In this document: piece by piece, positions 16,277 through 19,801 of the stretch
How positions within the stretch are numbered: position 1 is the stretch's first letter
Layout of the letters: each line of letters starts with the position of its first letter
Source: Eggerthellaceae bacterium
GTDB lineage: Bacteria > Actinomycetota > Coriobacteriia > Coriobacteriales > Eggerthellaceae
Assembly (NCBI GenBank): GCA_017559045.1
Contig: JAFYTB010000130.1
Span: 1-19,801, forward strand
Length of the DNA stretch: 19,801 bases
Reading direction: 5' to 3'
Notes under the pieces: generated by a model
The model's input: only the letters and a program-made list of their open reading frames with translations
Told to the model about the DNA's origin: nothing
The model's database searches: none
Program-made: the position numbers and the translations under genes

Positions 16277-16313
16277 AGAGGGACCCGGTTTTCACCGGGT
16301 CCCTCTTTCTTTT
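16277..16313 (+). terminator. Strong intrinsic terminator after tRNA-Leu, probably bidirectional
   Basis: A perfect 13-bp stem, AGAGGGACCCGGT and its complement, encloses a TTTC loop and is followed by TTCTTTT. On the opposite strand the stem is followed by TGTTGTTT, so it can also end sstT transcription arriving from the right. Confidence 0.95.
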
Positions 16314-16337
16314 AGCGCGTTTTAGATAAGCGTCAGA

Positions 16338-17582
16338 TTACTGAACAGCATCCTTGCCCATCTGGACTTCCTTGCCGTCCTTGATCTGCTGGCGATAGTC
16401 GGCAGCAGCGGTGAAGAGAACGTCAGAGGAAGAGTTGAGAGCGGTCTCGCAGGAGTCCTGGATCACGCCGATGATGAAGCCGATGGCAACAACCTGCATA
16501 GCGATATCGTTGCCAATGCCGAACAGGGAGCAAGCCAGCGGGATGAGCAGCAGAGAGCCGCCAGCAACGCCAGAAGCACCGCAAGCACCAACAGTAGCCA
16601 TGACGCTCAGCAGGATAGCGGTGATGGGGTCAACGGAAATACCGAGGGTGTGTGCAGCAGCCATGGTCATAACGGTAATGGTGATAGCTGCGCCAGCCAT
16701 GTTGATGGTAGCACCCAGCGGGATGGAGACGGAGTAAGCGTCCTTGTTGAGGCCGAGCTTGGCGCACAGGGACATGTTAACCGGGATGTTAGCAGCAGAG
16801 CTGCGGGTGAAGAATGCGGTCAGGCCGGAGTCCTTCAGGCAGCGAAGAACGAGCGGGAAGGGGTTCTTCTTGGTGATGATGTAGACGATGATCGGGTTAA
16901 CGACCAGGGCGATGAAGAACATGCAAACCACGAGAACGACGATGAGCTGACCATACTCGTAGAAGATGTCGAGACCGCTGGTAGAAACAGCGTTGTAGAC
17001 AAGGCCCATGATACCGAACGGAGCAAGCTCGATAACCCAACGGACAACCTTGGAGACAGCGTCGGCAACAGCGCCAAAAACGTCCTTGACGTTCTCGGAA
17101 GCAGCGCGGAGAGCGATGCCGAGCACGATGCCCCAAGCAAGGATACCGATGTAGTTAGCGTTGAGGATAGCGTTAACCGGGTTGCTGAAGACGTTCAGCA
17201 GAAGGGTGGTGAGAACCTCACCGATGCCAGCAGGAGATGCCTGGGACACGTTGGGGTCAAGAACCAGCGTGACCGTGGTCGGGAAGATGTAGCTAGCAAG
17301 AACAGCGGTAGCAGCAGCAAGGAAGGTGCTGATCACGTACAGAACAATGATCGTCTTCATGTTGCCTGCACCCTTAGCGCGGCAAAGTGCGCTGATGACC
17401 AGGAAGAAGACGAGCACGGGTGCAACGCCCTTCAGGCCGGAAACGAACAGGGTACCGAACAGGTCGATAACGGGCTGACCCGGAACGGTGAGCGCCAGGA
17501 TGACGCCGATGACGAGGCCGACGAGAATGCGCTTAATCAAGCTGATCTCGACGTACTTCTTGAAGATCTCTTTGATGGCCAT
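16338..17582 (-). CDS. sstT: Serine/threonine:sodium symporter
   Basis: This inner-membrane transporter of the dicarboxylate/amino acid:cation symporter family imports serine and threonine with sodium. The 414-residue length equals that of E. coli SstT. About eight membrane helices and two re-entrant hairpins are visible. Family motifs include [11 protein letters not shown] (259-269), [10 protein letters not shown] (288-297) and a Gly-rich [12 protein letters not shown] segment near residue 335. The ATG at 17580-17582 follows AAGGAGAGGG. It is a single-gene unit between the tRNA terminator and a divergent PAP2 gene. Import of threonine next to a thrS-containing region is probably coincidental. 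Confidence 0.95.
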   Translation of the reverse strand: MAIKEIFKKYVEISLIKRILVGLVIGVILALTVPGQPVIDLFGTLFVSGLKGVAPVLVFFLVISALCRAKGAGNMKTIIVLYVISTFLAAATAVLASYIFPTTVTLVLDPNVSQASPAGIGEVLTTLLLNVFSNPVNAILNANYIGILAWGIVLGIALRAASENVKDVFGAVADAVSKVVRWVIELAPFGIMGLVYNAVSTSGLDIFYEYGQLIVVLVVCMFFIALVVNPIIVYIITKKNPFPLVLRCLKDSGLTAFFTRSSAANIPVNMSLCAKLGLNKDAYSVSIPLGATINMAGAAITITVMTMAAAHTLGISVDPITAILLSVMATVGACGASGVAGGSLLLIPLACSLFGIGNDIAMQVVAIGFIIGVIQDSCETALNSSSDVLFTAAADYRQQIKDGKEVQMGKDAVQ

Positions 17583-17630
17583 TACAGCCCTCTCCTTTCA
17601 GACGGATGCGCGCTCGCTCACAGATGCTCG

Positions 17631-17642
17631 CAAATGCATTTG
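17631..17642. promoter_or_regulatory. 12-base palindrome upstream of sstT
   Basis: CAAATGCATTTG is a perfect palindrome about 50 bases before the sstT start, flanked by GCTC and AGC that nearly extend the symmetry. It could be an operator. The remainder of 17583-17811 holds weak promoter-like sequences only. Confidence 0.3.
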
Positions 17643-17726
17643 AGCTTCGGTGGGCGAGTGCACAAATCCAATTCCGATTACAAACCGTTAAATAGTACCA
17701 GAATGTGCCGAAATGAGAAGATGATT

Positions 17727-17732
17727 TATACT
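17727..17732 (+). promoter_or_regulatory. Possible -10 element for the PAP2 gene
   Basis: TATACT matches the -10 consensus at five of six positions and lies about 80 bases before the start codon. No good -35 element is present at 16-18 bases upstream. Confidence 0.3.
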
Positions 17733-17811
17733 TGCACATTGATTTGGGCCTCGATCAAAGGGCCTGACCCTAAACCTCAACAGGAAATATGCCGAATAGA
17801 GAAGCTAAGAG

Positions 17812-18330
17812 ATGAATGCCGAACAATACAAATGCCTCAGCGCACCATTCCGCGCAAACGACGCCCGTATTCGTGCGTTGCATACGGCAAGCCGCTTCCT
17901 CGAGCTTCTCTTCTACATAGCCTACCCCGCTCTCATTGGGCTTCTCGTCATCACGGGACCTAGCGCATCCGATTCAGGTACATTCAACAGCCTACTTCTG
18001 CCTTGTCTCCTTGTTCCCGCCTTCGGATTCGCAATCGTCAGCGCTCTGCGAAAACTCGTCAATGCACCTCGCCCCTACGAAGCGCTCGACATCGACCCCA
18101 TTATCCACAAAGACACTAAGGGGCAATCCTTCCCCAGCAAGCATGCATTCTCAAGCCTCATGATTGCGCTCTGCTGGCTTCATTTTTACAGCCCCGTTGG
18201 AGTGCTCCTCATTATCGGGGCCGTTATCCTTGCAATCCTGCGCGTCATAACCGGAGTCCACTTCCCAAAAGACGTCATTGCGGGCACCCTCATCGCGCTT
18301 ACCCTCGGACTCCTTATCCCCCTTTGGTAA
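17812..18330 (+). CDS. PAP2-family membrane phosphatase
   Basis: This is probably a lipid phosphate or undecaprenyl-diphosphate type phosphatase of the inner membrane. The 172-residue protein carries the three PAP2 motifs: R80/K81 to R87-P88 in RKLVNAPRP, PSKH (108-111, a variant of PSGH), and R144-x5-H150-x3-D154. H111, H150 and D154 are the expected catalytic residues. Four to five hydrophobic segments are visible. The start codon lacks a strong ribosome binding site. An eight-codon frame at 17789-17815 ends in a TGA that overlaps the start as ATGA, so translational coupling is possible. Substrate unknown; undecaprenyl pyrophosphate is only one candidate. Confidence 0.88.
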   Translation: MNAEQYKCLSAPFRANDARIRALHTASRFLELLFYIAYPALIGLLVITGPSASDSGTFNSLLLPCLLVPAFGFAIVSALRKLVNAPRPYEALDIDPIIHKDTKGQSFPSKHAFSSLMIALCWLHFYSPVGVLLIIGAVILAILRVITGVHFPKDVIAGTLIALTLGLLIPLW

Positions 18331-18397
18331 TCGAGTAATTGACGAGTTCAAAACCCCCATCGCCCGAGACTTCTTGACGAAGCACGTACCCCTACAC

Positions 18398-18417
18398 TCG
18401 TGATACCCACATCACGA
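18398..18417 (+). promoter_or_regulatory. Inverted repeat upstream of the TspO-like gene
   Basis: TCGTGAT and ATCACGA form a perfect 7-bp inverted repeat spaced by 6 bases and end 12 bases before the start codon. The position suits a repressor site or an RNA hairpin near the ribosome binding site. TTGACG occurs twice upstream (18339 and 18374), but no -10 at a normal distance is convincing. Confidence 0.4.
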
Positions 18418-18429
18418 AAGCGAGCTTCC

Positions 18430-19275
18430 ATGAACGAAAAGCAGGGGAATTGGCGCACTCCCAACAAACGCGTCTCATACGAAACAACAGGAACTTACGG
18501 AATTGCAAGCGACGCCCCCTGGGTGCTAGTGCTGGCATGGGCATCGTATGTCGCAATGATCGGATGCAATGTCGCATTTGAAACCCTCAAACTGGGAGGA
18601 ACGACAACCGCGGAGGTTTCCAATCAAGTCTTTGTTTGGTTTACTCCGGCGGGCTACGCATTTGCAATCTGGACCGTAATCTACATCGGCCTCGCTATAT
18701 GGCTGATCGCTCTTACAAGAGAGGAAATACACTACGGTCGAAGCACTCGCATGCAAGGAGTGCTGTTCATAGCCTCCTCCGCACTCAACATTGCCTGGCT
18801 CGCACTATTCCACTATCAACTTATCGCGCTATCGCTTGTAGCCCTCATCCTCTATTGGGGAGTTGTCGCCCTGCTCTACTCGATCGTCCACTCCCCAAAC
18901 GGCAACGTAGCTTTACGGGCGCCTATATCTATTTATCTTGGCTGGCTCAGCGTCGCGGTCATCATCAATGCCACCAACCTCATCACCAGATCCATGGGAA
19001 GCATCGCCATCCTGAATGAGATTTCAGCTATCGCCTTGTCCGTCATCGCATTGGGCTTTGCCATAGCAATGGCAAAGCTTGGAAAAGATTACGTGCTGCC
19101 CGCAGTAGTGGTATGGGCCGTCGTAGCGGTCGGTGTGCATCTGGCCAAGGTAAGCCCTTATGTATCTGCCGGAGTACTCGCGATCGCCATCATAGGCGCA
19201 TTGATCGCATATCTCCCCATCGAAAGGTTGAGCTATAGCCGCAAAGGGGCAACTGATTACAAATCAGTTGGCTGA
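18430..19275 (+). CDS. TspO/MBR-family tryptophan-rich membrane protein, long form
   Basis: The 281-residue protein resembles long tryptophan-rich TspO/MBR homologues: FTPAGYAFAIW (71-81) at the start of a helix, SALNIAW with LFHYQ (117-130), and a GWLSVAVIINATN segment (171-183). About eight hydrophobic segments are visible, against five in classical TspO of about 160 residues, so there are extra C-terminal helices. TspO proteins bind porphyrins and similar ligands; the role of the long form is not known to me. The ATG at 18430-18432 has only a weak ribosome binding site (AAGCGAG). A GTG at 18400 in frame would overlap an inverted repeat and is less likely. It uses CTA and TCA codons that the neighbouring core genes avoid. 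Confidence 0.8.
   Translation: MNEKQGNWRTPNKRVSYETTGTYGIASDAPWVLVLAWASYVAMIGCNVAFETLKLGGTTTAEVSNQVFVWFTPAGYAFAIWTVIYIGLAIWLIALTREEIHYGRSTRMQGVLFIASSALNIAWLALFHYQLIALSLVALILYWGVVALLYSIVHSPNGNVALRAPISIYLGWLSVAVIINATNLITRSMGSIAILNEISAIALSVIALGFAIAMAKLGKDYVLPAVVVWAVVAVGVHLAKVSPYVSAGVLAIAIIGALIAYLPIERLSYSRKGATDYKSVG
19250..19270 (+). other. Perfect hairpin at the 3' end of the TspO-like gene
   Basis: CAACTGATT and AATCAGTTG form a 9-bp stem around a 3-base loop, within the last coding codons and just before the stop. No T tract follows, so it is not a typical terminator. It could stabilise the mRNA 3' end. The gap 19276-19354 shows no other signal. Confidence 0.45.
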
Positions 19276-19354
19276 ACGAGGGGCAGGCAAAATACGAAAT
19301 CAAGCTCGTCACTAAGCCAAAATGGCAAAACACCAACCGACCTGCTCCGGATAC

Positions 19355-19801
19355 CTAGATGCGAACCTCAATCTCACCGTTCTCGATGCGTCGCAGACGA
19401 CGAAGCTCGAACACCAAAAGCACAGCCGTGGTGAATATCGCAAGGAAGTCCGAAATCGGGCAAGCGAAGTAGATAGCATCAAGTCCAAGATACTGCGGGA
19501 ACAAAACAGGGAGAAGCTCCGGCAGAACGAAATACAACGGAATCAAGAAGATGACCTGGCGAGTAAGAGTAAGGATCGTCGACTTGATGGGCTGACCCGT
19601 TGCCTGGAAGTAGTTGGAACCGACAATCTGAAAGCCCACGACAGGCAGCAAGAACAGCTGCACATTGAGCGCGAAGATCGTAAATTCGACGAGTGCAGGC
19701 TTCGTAAGACCAACCACCTCGACGATCGGCGTCGAAAGTAGTTGCACGAACAGCCAGAAGAAGAGAGCAATTCCCGTGGCGACGCCAATTCCCCAGGCAA
19801 G
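19355..19801 (-). CDS. MATE-family efflux transporter, C-terminal part (5' end outside the window)
   Basis: The frame is open from the right edge to a stop at 19355-19357, giving 148 C-terminal residues of a protein that should total about 450. Four to five hydrophobic segments are present. The stretch GFQIVGSNYFQATGQ, followed by helices with RQVIFLIPLYFVLP and a Pro-containing segment ending in LRRLRR, is characteristic of the C-terminal half of NorM/DinF-type multidrug and toxin extrusion exporters. They use sodium or proton gradients; the ion cannot be told here. An apparent GTG start at 19747 is internal, because the frame continues upstream without a stop. Confidence 0.88.
   Translation of the reverse strand, partial: LAWGIGVATGIALFFWLFVQLLSTPIVEVVGLTKPALVEFTIFALNVQLFLLPVVGFQIVGSNYFQATGQPIKSTILTLTRQVIFLIPLYFVLPELLPVLFPQYLGLDAIYFACPISDFLAIFTTAVLLVFELRRLRRIENGEIEVRI

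Noticed and set aside
19355..19747. Complete 130-residue protein starting at 19747
   Set aside because: The GTG at 19747 is internal; the frame continues upstream to the window edge without a stop and matches the C-terminal half of a MATE transporter.

Overview
This window reads as a bacterial chromosome segment, most likely from a Coriobacteriia-type actinobacterium (Coriobacteriales; class-level guess). The basis is moderate-to-high GC with almost no TTA, CTA or TCA codons in the housekeeping genes, protein sequences that resemble actinobacterial ClpX and release-factor families, and a tig-clpP-clpX-valS order. No phage, transposase, CRISPR array or other mobile element is visible.

Layout, left to right. 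Positions 1-3780 (minus strand): the 3'-truncated acetolactate synthase gene ilvB, preceded by a purine nucleoside phosphorylase gene and by prmC. Positions 3792-6311 (minus): prfA, directly upstream of prmC, so that release factor RF1 and the methyltransferase that modifies its GGQ glutamine lie together; then trxB and trxA, which form the thioredoxin system and are separated by a terminator-like hairpin. Positions 6559-6762 (plus): a small predicted lipoprotein or membrane peptide with a strong ribosome binding site. Positions 6862-8923 (minus): thrS with its terminator and a structured leader. Positions 9049-15976 (minus): a membrane/zinc-ribbon protein, valS, clpX, clpP and tig, a protein folding and degradation cluster joined to translation genes. 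Positions 16186-16313 (plus): tRNA-Leu(UAG) with an excellent terminator. Positions 16338-17582 (minus): the serine/threonine transporter sstT. Positions 17812-19275 (plus): a PAP2-family phosphatase and a long TspO/MBR-family membrane protein. Positions 19355-19801 (minus): the C-terminal part of a MATE transporter that runs off the right edge. No gene-free stretch exceeds 300 bases; the longest is the divergent trxA/small-lipoprotein region of about 247 bases.

Most of the window is core informational and protein quality-control machinery. The best candidate for something undescribed is the thrS 5' leader (8863-8923). A hairpin next to the Shine-Dalgarno sequence ends in a 5-bp stem and 7-nt loop that reproduces a tRNA-Thr(UGU) anticodon arm, and a second 8-bp hairpin lies just upstream. 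This resembles the translational operator by which E. coli threonyl-tRNA synthetase represses its own mRNA, here apparently arisen in a distant lineage. Secondary points are a ClpX whose N-terminal zinc finger has lost one of four cysteines, a PrmC with an acidic insertion of about 45 residues, and the small lipoprotein gene.
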